From NCBI RefSeq assembly GCF_006438845.1, contig NZ_RCZJ01000002.1, positions 919,570 to 983,569 on the forward strand: 64,000 bases of DNA, given 5' to 3'. A model generated the notes under the pieces. It ran no database searches and was not told the DNA's origin. It worked only from the letters and a program-made list of their open reading frames with translations. Below are positions 39,431-48,802 of this stretch, piece after piece; positions within the stretch are counted from its first letter, which is position 1; the number at the start of each line of letters is the position of its first letter. Origin of the DNA: Variovorax ginsengisoli. Its GTDB lineage: Bacteria > Pseudomonadota > Gammaproteobacteria > Burkholderiales > Burkholderiaceae_C. Position numbers and translations under genes: made by a program.

Positions 39431-41557
39431 ATGCCAGACCCCACCCACTCGTACGCGCTCGAAGAGGGCGCCCCCCACCCGCTGGGTGCCACCTACACCG
39501 GGCGTGGCGTCAATTTCGCCGTGTTCTCGGCCCATGCGACGAAGGTGCAGGTCTGCCTGTACGACGATGCCGGCACCACCGAAACGGCCTGCATCACGCT
39601 GCCCGAATACACCGACGAGGTCTGGCACGGCTTCGTGCCCGGCCTGGAGCCCGGCACGCGCTACGGCCTGCGGGTCCACGGCCCCTACGAGCCCGAGCAG
39701 GGCCATCGCTTCAACCACCACAAGCTGCTGCTCGACCCCTATGCCAAGGCGCACATGGGCGAGCTCAAGTGGGGACCCGAGCTGTTCGGCTACACCGTCG
39801 GCCACCCCGACGGCGATCTGAGCTTCGACGAGCGCGACAGCGCCCCCTTCATGCCCAAGTGCGTGGTGGTCGACTCGCGCTTCCAGTGGACGCAAACCGA
39901 CGCGGTGCGCGTGCCATGGAACCAGACCGTGTTCTACGAGACGCACGTGCGGGGCTTCACGATGAAGCACCCCAAAGTGCCCGAGCTGTTCCGCGGTACC
40001 TTCGCCGGCCTGGCGCTCGACGAAGTCATCGGCCCGATCAAGGAACTGGGCGTGACCAGCGTCGAGCTGCTGCCGGTGCAGATGTTCCTGAACCAGCCCT
40101 TCCTCACCGAGAAGGGGCTGACCAACTACTGGGGCTACGACACCATCGGCTTCTTCGCGCTCGACCAGCGCTACATGGACGGCCCGAACATCGACGAGTT
40201 CAAGAACATGGTCGACCGCTTCCACGCCCACGGGTTGGAAGTGATCATGGACGTGGTCTACAACCACACGCCCGAAGGCAACGAGATGGGCCCGACGATC
40301 TCGTTCAAGGGCATCGACAACGCCAGCTACTACCGCCTGCTGCCCGACCAGCCGCGCTACTACATCAACGACACGGGCACCGGCAACACGGTGAACCTCA
40401 GCCACCCGCGCGTGCTGCAGATGGTGACCGACAGCCTGCGCTACTGGGTGACCGAGATGCACGTCGACGGCTTCCGCTTCGACCTGGCGACCATCCTGGC
40501 GCGCGAGCCGCACGGCTTCGACGAGGGCGGCGGCTTCCTCGACAGCTGTCGTCAAGACCCGGTGCTTTCCAGCGTCAAGCTCATCGCCGAACCCTGGGAC
40601 ATCGGCCCCGGCGGCTACCAAGTCGGCGGCTTTCCGCCCGGCTGGGCCGAGTGGAACGACCAGTTCCGCGACACGGTGCGCGCCTTCTGGAAGGGTGACG
40701 AGGCGATGGCCTCCAAGCTCGCCCAATGCGTGACCGCCAGCGGCGACCGCTTCAACAAGCGCGGCCGGCGGCCGTGGGCCAGCGTCAACTTCATCAGCGC
40801 GCACGACGGCTTCACGCTGGCGGACACCACCAGCTACAACGAGAAGCACAACGAAGCCAACAACGAAGGCAATCGCGACGGCCACGGCGACAACCGCAGC
40901 TGGAACTGCGGCGTCGAAGGTGCGACAGACGACGCTGAAGTGCTGGCGCTGCGCGCACGCCAGCAACGCAACATGCTCGCCACGCTGATGCTGTCGCAAG
41001 GCACGCCGATGCTGTTGGCCGGTGACGAGTTCGCGCGCACCCAGCAGGGCAACAACAACGCCTATTGCCAGGACAGCGACATCTCGTGGTTCGACTGGGA
41101 AGCCGCCAGCGCCCCGGCCGGCCACAGCCTGACGACGTTCACCCAGCACCTGACGCACCTGCGCCACACGCTGCCGGTGCTGCGCCGCAACCGCTTTCTC
41201 ACTGGCCAGTTCAGCGACGCGGCACAGGTCAAGGACTCGACCTGGCTCGCGCCCGACGGCAACGAGATGGACGAAGCCCACTGGACCGACCCGCAGACCC
41301 GCTGCTTCGGCCTGCTGCTCGAAGGCACGGCGCCTGCGTCGTCGTTGCCGCAACCTGCGGCCGACGACAGCGTGCTGCTGGTCTTCAATGCGTGGGAAGG
41401 TGCCATCGACTTCGTGCTGCCGCCGCGGGCCGACGGCAAGGTGTGGACGCGCGTGATCGATACTGCGCTCGACCCGCAGGAGGATGTGGCGTTCGAGCCC
41501 GGCCACGGCTACACCGTGACGGGCCGCTCGCTGCTGATGTTCACGTCCAAACCCTGA
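39431..41557 (+). CDS. glgX: Glycogen debranching enzyme GlgX
   Basis: Isoamylase-type alpha-1,6-glucosidase of 708 residues, removing branches from limit dextrins in glycogen breakdown. An N-terminal CBM48 domain (about 10-130) precedes the GH13 barrel. Catalytic residues visible are D351 in VDGFRFDLA, E387 in IAEPWD, and D459 in SAHDGF. The region NDQFRDTVRAFWKGD is GlgX-specific. Start ATG 39431. No other glg genes are nearby, so it appears to stand alone. Confidence 0.95.
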   Translation: MPDPTHSYALEEGAPHPLGATYTGRGVNFAVFSAHATKVQVCLYDDAGTTETACITLPEYTDEVWHGFVPGLEPGTRYGLRVHGPYEPEQGHRFNHHKLLLDPYAKAHMGELKWGPELFGYTVGHPDGDLSFDERDSAPFMPKCVVVDSRFQWTQTDAVRVPWNQTVFYETHVRGFTMKHPKVPELFRGTFAGLALDEVIGPIKELGVTSVELLPVQMFLNQPFLTEKGLTNYWGYDTIGFFALDQRYMDGPNIDEFKNMVDRFHAHGLEVIMDVVYNHTPEGNEMGPTISFKGIDNASYYRLLPDQPRYYINDTGTGNTVNLSHPRVLQMVTDSLRYWVTEMHVDGFRFDLATILAREPHGFDEGGGFLDSCRQDPVLSSVKLIAEPWDIGPGGYQVGGFPPGWAEWNDQFRDTVRAFWKGDEAMASKLAQCVTASGDRFNKRGRRPWASVNFISAHDGFTLADTTSYNEKHNEANNEGNRDGHGDNRSWNCGVEGATDDAEVLALRARQQRNMLATLMLSQGTPMLLAGDEFARTQQGNNNAYCQDSDISWFDWEAASAPAGHSLTTFTQHLTHLRHTLPVLRRNRFLTGQFSDAAQVKDSTWLAPDGNEMDEAHWTDPQTRCFGLLLEGTAPASSLPQPAADDSVLLVFNAWEGAIDFVLPPRADGKVWTRVIDTALDPQEDVAFEPGHGYTVTGRSLLMFTSKP

Positions 41558-41581
41558 CCCACCGCCACTGCCCGAGCGTTC

Positions 41582-42322
41582 ATGACCGTTCTCTGCGCCA
41601 ACTGCCATACCGCCAACCGCGACCGTGCCATGTTCTGCATCGGGTGTGCCGGCAAGCTGCCGGCCTTCGCAGCGACCGGACCTTCCGCGCTTCAGGCGCA
41701 GGGGGCATCGGCCGCTGCGGCCAAGGCGGAGCAGCGCACGGAGGCGGCATCGGAGGGGAGGACCGCGGCGCTCGCGAACGCGCCGCGCGGACTTGTCCTC
41801 GCAGTGCTGGGCCTCGGGGCCATCGTGCTTGCGCTCACGGCATGGATCAGCTTCGGTCCGGCGCGTTCGCCCGCGCCCGGCATCGCGTCGGCCGCGTCGA
41901 CCGTGCCCGCCACGGCGTCGCCGGCGGTGCCGAGCACCGCGCCAACGACCGTGCCTGCCAACACGACGCTGTCACCCGGCGAAAGCATGGTGGCGGCGCC
42001 CTCTGCATCGGCTGCGCCGCCCACGGCGGCAACCTTGCCACCGATCTTTTCCGAACGCATCGACCCCGGCGCGTCGCCGGTGCATTCAGCGGCCCCGCCG
42101 TCGAATGCGCCGAGCCAGCGCGTCGCGTCGGTCAACGCCAACCGGCCCGCACAGCGTTCTGCTGGTGACCCACGCGCGGGTTGCGAGCACCTCTTCTTTG
42201 CGCTGGCAGCGCGCTGCGAAGCGAACCATTGCAACGAAGCCGCCTATGCACGCCATCCGCGTTGCGCGATAGTGAAGGAGCAGCGCCTGCGCGACGAGGC
42301 ACGGCGCAACCTCCCCAACTAG
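41582..42322 (+). CDS. Zinc-ribbon single-pass membrane protein of unknown function
   Basis: 246-residue protein. An N-terminal zinc ribbon is formed by LCANCHTANRDRAMFCIGCAG (two CxxC pairs). One membrane segment follows (about 70-90, GLVLAVLGLGAIVLALTAW), then a long Ala/Pro/Ser/Thr-rich stretch (about 95-200) and a short C-terminal segment with three Cys (AGCEHLFFALAARCEANHC). It begins 25 bases after glgX in the same direction. Function unknown. Confidence 0.65.
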   Translation: MTVLCANCHTANRDRAMFCIGCAGKLPAFAATGPSALQAQGASAAAAKAEQRTEAASEGRTAALANAPRGLVLAVLGLGAIVLALTAWISFGPARSPAPGIASAASTVPATASPAVPSTAPTTVPANTTLSPGESMVAAPSASAAPPTAATLPPIFSERIDPGASPVHSAAPPSNAPSQRVASVNANRPAQRSAGDPRAGCEHLFFALAARCEANHCNEAAYARHPRCAIVKEQRLRDEARRNLPN

Positions 42323-42333
42323 CGCAGCGAGCC

Positions 42334-42564
42334 TCAGGCCCCGCCGGCTTCCTTCACCCGCTCTTCGTTGGTCGTGCTGCGGGTGCCCTTCAGGTGCATC
42401 TCGACATCGGTGGCACGGTCGCCGACCTTCGACACGGCCTCCTTCAACTGGTCCTCGGTCACATCGAGCTTCTTGCTCCATTCGGCGACCGATGCGTCGG
42501 ACATGAGGTCGACGCGGTCGGGCGCGGTGCCCTGCGGGGCGATGGGGGTTGTGTTGTCTGCCAT
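42334..42564 (-). CDS. DUF3606 domain protein
   Basis: 76-residue acidic protein with the DUF3606 pattern (DRVDLMSDASVAEWSKKLDVTEDQLKEAVSKVGDRA), a small helical unit frequent in Burkholderiales and often seen with stress genes. The ATG at 42562-42564 has GGAG eight bases upstream; an ATG nine codons earlier is less likely. Convergent with the zinc-ribbon gene. Function unknown. Confidence 0.8.
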   Translation of the reverse strand: MADNTTPIAPQGTAPDRVDLMSDASVAEWSKKLDVTEDQLKEAVSKVGDRATDVEMHLKGTRSTTNEERVKEAGGA

Positions 42565-42725
42565 GGTGTTTTCTCCGGATTTGTTCGACATGAACGCAAG
42601 TTAGCGGCCCGTCTCCGCCGCGGCTGTAGGCGCATGGGGCAGACCCGGCGTCCGCGCAGGACGACGCAGCGCGCCGGGCGGGTTCGTCCGACAGCGCCGA
42701 CCCGGCCGCCCGTGCAACATGCAGC

Positions 42726-43715
42726 ATGGACCTCGCCACCTTCGATCTGTACGGCTTCAACGCCGTCGACCTGTTGCTCATCCTCGTGCTGCTGCTCGGC
42801 ATCTGGCGCGGATGGCGGGTGGGCTTCGTGGCGGGCGCCGTGCAGCTCCTGTGCCTGGCGGTCGGCCTGGTGGTCGCCTTCTTCGCGACGCCGTGGCTCG
42901 CCACGGCGATCGATCGACCGGGCTGGCTGCCCGAGCCCTGGGCCTCGCCCGCCGCCTTTCTGGTCGTCTTCCTGGTGGTGCAGATGGTGCTGGGCGCCGT
43001 CGCGCGTGGGCTGACGCGGCCGGTGTCGGCGGGTGCTGCGGCGCGCTCGGTGAATCGTGCGCTCGGCCTGCTGCCCGGCGCGGCGAACGGCGCCATCAAC
43101 GCCATGGTGGTGGCGGTACTGCTGACGGCGCTGCCACTGACCGACGGCATTACTCGCGCGTCGCAGGACAGCGTGATCGCCACGCAGCTGAGCGTGCCGG
43201 CCGAATGGCTCGAACGCCGGTTGGGGCCGATCTTCAACCCGGCGGTCGAGCGCACGATGCAGGCGCTCACGGTGCAGCCCGAGTCGCAGGAGCGGGTGAC
43301 GCTGCCCTTCGCGTTGACGACCGCGCCGCCGCGGCCCGAACTCGAAGCCGCGATGTTGGCCCTGGTGAACGCCGAGCGCGCGAAGGTCGGCAACCTGCGC
43401 GTGCTGGCGGCCGACCCCGAGACGCTGGAGGTCTCGCGCACGCATTCGCGCGACATGTTCGCGCGCAGCTACTTCGCGCACATCTCGCCCGAAGGCCGCA
43501 GCCCTTTCGACCGGCTGCGCGCTGCGAAGGTCGGCTACCGCGCCGCCGGCGAAAACCTCGCACTCGCGCGCACGCTGGAGATGGCGCACCAGGGCCTGAT
43601 GAATTCGCCCGGGCACCGCGCCAACATCCTCAACCCGGCCTTCGGGCGCGTCGGCATCGGCATCGTCGACGGCGGACGGCACGGCCTGATGATCACGCAG
43701 ACCTTCAGGAACTGA
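42726..43715 (+). CDS. CvpA family membrane domain fused to a CAP domain
   Basis: 329-residue protein with two modules. Residues 1-160 form a CvpA-like four-helix membrane domain (NAVDLLLILVLLLGIWRGWRVGFV at the start; GAANGAINAMVVAVLLTAL near 120). Residues 205-329 form a CAP/SCP-like secreted domain with LVNAERAKVGNL, HSRDMFARSYFAH, GENLA and NSPGHRANIL. The CAP part would face the periplasm and carries the His and Glu residues of the family cavity. Function unproven. Confidence 0.85.
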   Translation: MDLATFDLYGFNAVDLLLILVLLLGIWRGWRVGFVAGAVQLLCLAVGLVVAFFATPWLATAIDRPGWLPEPWASPAAFLVVFLVVQMVLGAVARGLTRPVSAGAAARSVNRALGLLPGAANGAINAMVVAVLLTALPLTDGITRASQDSVIATQLSVPAEWLERRLGPIFNPAVERTMQALTVQPESQERVTLPFALTTAPPRPELEAAMLALVNAERAKVGNLRVLAADPETLEVSRTHSRDMFARSYFAHISPEGRSPFDRLRAAKVGYRAAGENLALARTLEMAHQGLMNSPGHRANILNPAFGRVGIGIVDGGRHGLMITQTFRN

Positions 43716-43755
43716 GGCGGGCGAGCCGCCTCGTCCTCATCTCACCCGATTCGGC

Positions 43756-44220
43756 TTACCGGCGCACGGCCAGCGCCACGATCGCGGCGCCGGCAGCGAC
43801 GATCAGGGCGTCTTCGATCAAGCCGCTGCGCGTCTGGCCGATGCGCGCCATGGCCTGCTTGCGCGCAGCCAGCGTCGCATAGGCGAGCGGCACCGCCGTC
43901 GCCACCGCCACGGCCGCGCCGGCCTGTTCACGGCCACGCGGCGCCAAGGCCGCGCCAGCGATGCCGGCGCTCATCACGCGCGCCAGCAGGCCGAGAAACA
44001 CCGTCCGGTCCGGCGCGGTCTTCATCTTGTCGCCGAACAGCTCGCCCACGCCCATGGCCAAGGCGCCGTACTTGACCAACGGTTGGTCGAGCAACACCAG
44101 ACGCCCCGGCGTGCGGTCGCCGAGAACGCGCGCCGCAGCGATGCTGGCCATCGGCGTCATCGAACGCGCGCTGGCGACGGCGCCGATCAGCGCGGAGAAA
44201 AGCAGGTCGGGAAGTTTCAT
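43756..44220 (-). CDS. DUF4126 family membrane protein
   Basis: 154-residue hydrophobic protein with about three to four membrane segments and the family N-terminus (LIGAVASARSMTPMASIAAA, near residues 12-31). Start ATG 44220. It is convergent with the CvpA-CAP gene. Function unknown. Confidence 0.75.
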   Translation of the reverse strand: MKLPDLLFSALIGAVASARSMTPMASIAAARVLGDRTPGRLVLLDQPLVKYGALAMGVGELFGDKMKTAPDRTVFLGLLARVMSAGIAGAALAPRGREQAGAAVAVATAVPLAYATLAARKQAMARIGQTRSGLIEDALIVAAGAAIVALAVRR

Positions 44221-44400
44221 GGTCGGTCTCGCAGAAATGATGCGACTACAGCGTCTTGGAAGTTGTGCGCTGTGGATGGCGGCGGATTACTTGGGGTGCT
44301 GTAGGGCGCGAGCACTGGGCGCCGATGCGGTCCCTGGGCTCCACCGCGGCAGAATCCGCACTTCTCCAATTTCCAGCCCGCCGAATGTTGGCCCCAGCCG

Positions 44401-45090
44401 ATGCGACGGACATTCCGACCAATGGCCAAACACAGCACCATCACTGACGCATGGCTGAACGCGCCGCTCGATCACGGTCGTGAGCGGCGCCGCGCCATCG
44501 CGCCGGCCAATTCGAATCGCCTCGTCTTGGTTTGCGTCGCCGGCGCCATCGGCATTCTCGCTATGGTTTGGGCAGCGCTTGAATGGAAAGGAATCCGCGA
44601 CAACGTGCAACGCCACGGCGCGCCGCCGACCCGCCCGATGCCGAGCCAGAGGCCGTCCGCACTGCCGCCGCGCCCCGAAGCCACGGAACCGCGCGCCCCT
44701 GCTTCGCAAGACGGACGCATCACCCGCGTCACGAAGTGCGTGTCGGCAAGGGGCGCGCCGACGACTTTCTCGGATGGGCCTTGCCCGCCCGGGACACGAA
44801 GCGATGTGGTCGTGGTCCGGCCGGATCTCAATCTGGCGGATGGCATGTCTCGGGCGGCAAGAAGCGAATCGATCCAGGACAGCCGAATCAAGGCGCAAGC
44901 GACCGCCGAGTACGAGCGGTGGGTGGCGGTGCAAGTCGATTCCACGAGTTTCGAATGCGATCGGCTCGACGCGCAGATCACCGCCTTGGATGCAGAAGCC
45001 CGGCAGCCGCTGCCGGGCTGGCGGCAGGACCAGATCAGGGACCTGCGAAAAAGGGCGCGCGATCGCCAGTTCGCACTCCGCTGCGCCTAA
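44401..45090 (+). CDS. Single-pass membrane protein of unknown function
   Basis: 229-residue protein with one membrane segment at about 42-62 (RLVLVCVAGAIGILAMVWAAL), a Pro-rich stretch, then a domain with CVSARGAPTTFSDGPCPPGT that recalls DUF4124-like periplasmic modules, and a helical C-terminus with two Cys. An internal Met at 44422 is an alternative start. Convergent with the phosphodiesterase gene. Function unknown. Confidence 0.6.
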   Translation: MRRTFRPMAKHSTITDAWLNAPLDHGRERRRAIAPANSNRLVLVCVAGAIGILAMVWAALEWKGIRDNVQRHGAPPTRPMPSQRPSALPPRPEATEPRAPASQDGRITRVTKCVSARGAPTTFSDGPCPPGTRSDVVVVRPDLNLADGMSRAARSESIQDSRIKAQATAEYERWVAVQVDSTSFECDRLDAQITALDAEARQPLPGWRQDQIRDLRKRARDRQFALRCA

Positions 45091-45129
45091 GGGCCGAAGC
45101 GCCGACAGCGCAGACACGAGCCGCCGTGG

Positions 45130-45612
45130 CTAGCGGCGCACCGCCGCCGGTGCCACCGCCAACGTGACCAGGCGCGGCGTGATGCGGTCTCCATCGATCA
45201 GCAACTCCGCCACAGAGATCGGCAGGCTGAACCGACGCGGGCCCGCGCTGCCAGGGTTGACGAACCACACGCCGTCGCGCTCGGCCATCGACGGCTTGTG
45301 CGAATGGCCCGACACCACCACCCGCACGTGCGCGTCGGCAGGGCCGAGATGAAGATCAGCGATGTCGTGCACCGCGCGGATCGCGACACCGCCGAGCGTG
45401 ACAGTGAGCGAGTGGGGAATGTCCGCCGCCCACGGTTCGTGGTCGTTGTTGCCGCGCACCACGCTCACCGGCGCGATGGCCGCCAGTTGCGCCAGGATGT
45501 CCGGCCCGCCGATGTCGCCCCCGTGGACGATGTGATCGGCGCCAGCGAGGAAGGCCAGCGCTTCGGGTCGCAGGAGGTTGTGGGTGTCGGAGATGAGGGC
45601 GATGCGGGGCAT
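45130..45612 (-). CDS. YfcE/MJ0936-type metallophosphoesterase
   Basis: 160-residue calcineurin-like phosphodiesterase. Metal ligands are visible in order: ISDTHN (D9, H11), HGGDIG, RGNNDHE, and SGHSHKPS (GHSH). Small members of this group hydrolyse phosphodiesters in vitro. Start ATG 45612 chosen because it begins directly with RIALISDTHN. This is the last ordinary core gene before the accessory island. Confidence 0.9.
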   Translation of the reverse strand: MPRIALISDTHNLLRPEALAFLAGADHIVHGGDIGGPDILAQLAAIAPVSVVRGNNDHEPWAADIPHSLTVTLGGVAIRAVHDIADLHLGPADAHVRVVVSGHSHKPSMAERDGVWFVNPGSAGPRRFSLPISVAELLIDGDRITPRLVTLAVAPAAVRR

Positions 45613-45742
45613 AGATAGATTTTCGCGGCGCAGGCGCGGGCGAGTCACGGCCAGCCCATGCGCTGGTTTGTAGGACTGGTCAGACAGACCTCAGATACGC
45701 ATGATGGTTGTAAACAATTGTTAGCGTCGCTTCCGAACCTCC

Positions 45743-46456
45743 ATGGCAGCTCTTATTCATCCACCAACCGCCGCGTTTCACGTGACGACGGGCGCACGAC
45801 GCTGTGGTTTGCGGCCGAAACAAACCAGGACACCCGGAGCATCTCCGAAGCGCAGCAAGCAGTTCAGCTTCAAGAGCGTCGGCATCCAGGCGCAGGGGCG
45901 CACCATGGTGCTGAAGATCAACGACCGCAACACGCGGCAGATCCTTCAGACCGCCAGCCAGATCGCGGGCGGCCTGCTCACGGCTGAGAACTCCGAGCAA
46001 GGCGAAGACGGCATCCCGCCGCTGCTACCCGTGAGCTGCGGCCGCGAAGGGCCGGAGCCGATGGTGATCAACCTGCCCACGCTGCACGAAGAAGCCGCGA
46101 AGGTTGCCGAGCTGCTGAGCGCTGCGCTTCAGGAAGGGCATCTGTGGGGCGACATGGCGGTGCTGCGTCGGCACCACGACGGGATGGAGGAATGTGCGCG
46201 TGCGCTGACGCGTCGCAGGTTGCCGCATCAGGTGCGCCACAGGTCGGGGGATTTCGGGCCGCTGGAGGACAGCATCAAGGTGATGACGATGCATGTCAGT
46301 AAGGGGTTGGAGTTTCCGGTTGTCGCGATGGTAGGAGCTCACTCTAGGTCAACAGAAGACATTGGCGAAGAGCGGCTTCTGTACGTTGCCTCAACGCGAG
46401 CAACAACGCGATTAGTCGTCGCATGCAAACATGAGCCAAGCGGGAGGGCCACATGA
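45743..46456 (+). pseudogene. Remnant of a UvrD/Rep-type superfamily 1 helicase
   Basis: An open frame of 237 codons whose helicase-like part starts near codon 39. It keeps only C-terminal helicase motifs: a motif-IV-like NDRNTRQI, motif V in VMTMHVSKGLEFPVVAMVG, and motif VI in ERLLYVASTRATTRLVV. Walker A, motif II and the rest of the N-terminal half are absent, and the spacing between V and VI is shortened. The first 38 codons have no helicase resemblance. The stop overlaps the start of the following ATPase gene (ATGA), so the two were likely an operon. Likely non-functional as a helicase. Confidence 0.75.
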
Positions 46457-48732
46457 TCGAAACGATCCACTTGTCAGGTGTAGCGACATACGCGCCGGCG
46501 GCGCAGTCGCTACGCAACCTCAAGGAGGTCAACTATTTCTACGGCGCCAATGGTTCCGGCAAGACGACGATTTCCCGCGTGATTGCCGATCCTGCCCATT
46601 CCGATCACAGGGGTTGCAGCCTCGTCTGGAAGGCAGCGCGGCTGATCGATACGCTGGTTTACAACCGCGACTTCGTCGAGGAGAACTTCGGCGGCGAGGA
46701 CATCAAGGGCGTGTTCACCGTTGGCAAGCGAAGCGTCGAAGCCTTGCAAGAGATCGCACGACTCAAGATCGAGGTCGCAGAACTCGAAACCAAGATCGCA
46801 AATCTGCGCGCGACGCTGAAGGGAACCAATCCCGAGGTCGAGAGCGGAAAGTGCGGCGAGCTGGCTGAACTTCGCAAGAAGCTGCAAGCTAAATGCTGGC
46901 AACAGAAGGTCAAACACGAAGGCCAGCTGACCGGCGCGCTCGAGGGCTACCGCAGCGACAAGTCGAAGTTCGTCAGTAAGGTTTTGGATACGCGCTCGAC
47001 GCCACCAGCGCATGGTTTCGTGGCGGCGACCATCGAAGACATGTGGGAGCGTGCGAAGACCATCTATGGGCCTTCAAAGGCGGGGGAGGCCCTGATTCCT
47101 TTGCCTTCGTCGGAGAGACTGCTGGCACTTGAGTCTTCTTCCAGTCTGGCGAAGGTCGTCGTGGGGAAAAGGGACGTAGATGTCGCCGCGTTGATCGAGA
47201 AGTTGGGCAATAGCGATTGGGTCAAACAGGGCCAGCCGTACTTGGCGGAGAGCGCGGGCGCCTGTCCTTTCTGCCAGCAGCAACTGCCGCTGAACCTAGA
47301 GGGCAGCCTGTCAAAGTATTTCGACGAGGCGTTTCTCACTGACACCGCAGCCATCGCAGCATTGGAGTCCAATTACCAGCGAGAGGCGAGGTCTTGGATC
47401 GTTGCGGTCAGCGTGCCCATGGACGCGAAGCATCCGCGGGTGGACGTGGAAAAACTTAGAGCACTCCGGGACGCGGTGTCTGCCCGAATCGATGCGAACC
47501 TGCTCCTGATTGCAACGAAGCGCCGCGAGCCGAGCCGACCAATCGCTCTTCAAGGTTTGGCGGAGGTCACCGAGGCAGCACTTGAGCCACTGTCGACGGC
47601 AAACGCGGCTATCAAGGCACACAACGCGACAGTCGCAAACTTGTCGGCCGAGAAGGCTCGCCTGACGGCGCAGGTGTGGCGGCATATCGTCGACGTTGAA
47701 CTGAAAGCTGACCTAGACGAACATCTTGGCAAGGAAACCGGCCTTCAACGGGCCATCGACAGCCTCAATGAGCAGATCAGCAGGTTGGAACGCGAAGGGA
47801 AGGCATTCGAGGCCCAGATGAAGGCTTTGGAGAAAGACGCTACGAGCGTCCAACCGACGGTCGACGAGATCAACAGACTACTGGCTTCGTACGGATTCAG
47901 CAGCTTTTCGATCGAGCGTGACGGCAGTCACAACCGCTATCGCCTTCGCCGCGCGGACGGCTCAAGCGCCCGGAAGACGCTGAGCGAAGGCGAAAGAACG
48001 TTTATCACGTTCCTCTACTTTTATTTTCTCGCTCAAGGAAGTGCTAGTGAGACCGGCACACAGAGCGACCGTGTTGTCGTGTTAGACGATCCCGTTTCAA
48101 GCTTGGATAGTGACGTCTTGTTCATCGTTAGCAGCTTGATCCACAACCTGATTGAATCAATCAAGAATGGACAAGGATCGGTCAAACAGCTTTTCCTTCT
48201 GACTCACAACGTCCACTTTCATAAAGAAGTTTCTTTCGATACAAAACGAGGTACGGTCTCACTAGCGAATGAAACCTTTTGGGTCGTACGCAAGGTTGGC
48301 GGCAGATCGTTGGTGGAATTTCATAACGGTAACCCAGTATCGAGCTCCTACGAGATGCTTTGGGCAGAGTTGCGTCGGCAGGGGCCGCCGTCACCTAGCA
48401 TTCAGAACACCCTTCGAAGAATCCTTGAGACTTACTTCAGGATTCTCGGTGGATGGGATCTCAACAAGATATGGCTGAAATTTGAGCCAACCGATCAGCC
48501 GATTTGCAAGTCGCTGTTCTCTTGGGTGAACGCGGGCTCTCACGGTGCGCTTGATGACTTACACCTAGCGTTGGATGAATCGTCAATCCAGCGATATCTG
48601 GCTGTCTTTAAGGAAGTATTCAGAGTGTCTGAACATCTTCCGCACTACAACATGATGATGCGAGAGACTATGCAGGTGCTTGAAGAGTCGCCGGCGGCTC
48701 TTCAAGCGGCACCGACTCCGATCAAGCGGTAG
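46453..48732 (+). CDS. RloC/PrrC-like ABC-ATPase with zinc hook, candidate anticodon nuclease
   Basis: 759-residue ATPase of the AAA_13 group. Walker A GANGSGKT is at 31-38. A long coiled-coil middle (about 95-470) carries a hook CPFC at 271-274. Signature LSEGER is at 510-515, Walker B VVVLDDP at 541-547, D-loop SSLD at 549-552 and H-loop LTHN at 583-586. After the ATPase come R655-x3-E659 and, 38 residues on, H697 in NAGSH. RloC anticodon nucleases are about this long and show the same order of ATPase, zinc hook, and R-x3-E...H triad, so phage-exclusion tRNA cleavage is the leading hypothesis. A non-nuclease AAA_13 ATPase is the alternative. Base composition is AT-richer than neighbours, which suggests transfer. 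Confidence 0.72.
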   Translation: MIETIHLSGVATYAPAAQSLRNLKEVNYFYGANGSGKTTISRVIADPAHSDHRGCSLVWKAARLIDTLVYNRDFVEENFGGEDIKGVFTVGKRSVEALQEIARLKIEVAELETKIANLRATLKGTNPEVESGKCGELAELRKKLQAKCWQQKVKHEGQLTGALEGYRSDKSKFVSKVLDTRSTPPAHGFVAATIEDMWERAKTIYGPSKAGEALIPLPSSERLLALESSSSLAKVVVGKRDVDVAALIEKLGNSDWVKQGQPYLAESAGACPFCQQQLPLNLEGSLSKYFDEAFLTDTAAIAALESNYQREARSWIVAVSVPMDAKHPRVDVEKLRALRDAVSARIDANLLLIATKRREPSRPIALQGLAEVTEAALEPLSTANAAIKAHNATVANLSAEKARLTAQVWRHIVDVELKADLDEHLGKETGLQRAIDSLNEQISRLEREGKAFEAQMKALEKDATSVQPTVDEINRLLASYGFSSFSIERDGSHNRYRLRRADGSSARKTLSEGERTFITFLYFYFLAQGSASETGTQSDRVVVLDDPVSSLDSDVLFIVSSLIHNLIESIKNGQGSVKQLFLLTHNVHFHKEVSFDTKRGTVSLANETFWVVRKVGGRSLVEFHNGNPVSSSYEMLWAELRRQGPPSPSIQNTLRRILETYFRILGGWDLNKIWLKFEPTDQPICKSLFSWVNAGSHGALDDLHLALDESSIQRYLAVFKEVFRVSEHLPHYNMMMRETMQVLEESPAALQAAPTPIKR

Positions 48733-48802
48733 CTACGAGAAAGATTCGGCCGAAGTCCCTTTAGGCGGTTGCGGTCTAGTCACGTCACCGTGCGCATAGC
48801 CG

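Noticed and set aside
39353..41608. Long minus-strand open frame opposite glgX
   Set aside because: glgX carries all catalytic motifs on the plus strand; the opposite frame shows no recognisable domain.
45743..48732. Gabija-type defence (ATPase plus UvrD helicase)
   Set aside because: The ATPase lacks a TOPRIM domain, is of the AAA_13 rather than OLD type, the gene order is reversed, and the helicase is broken.
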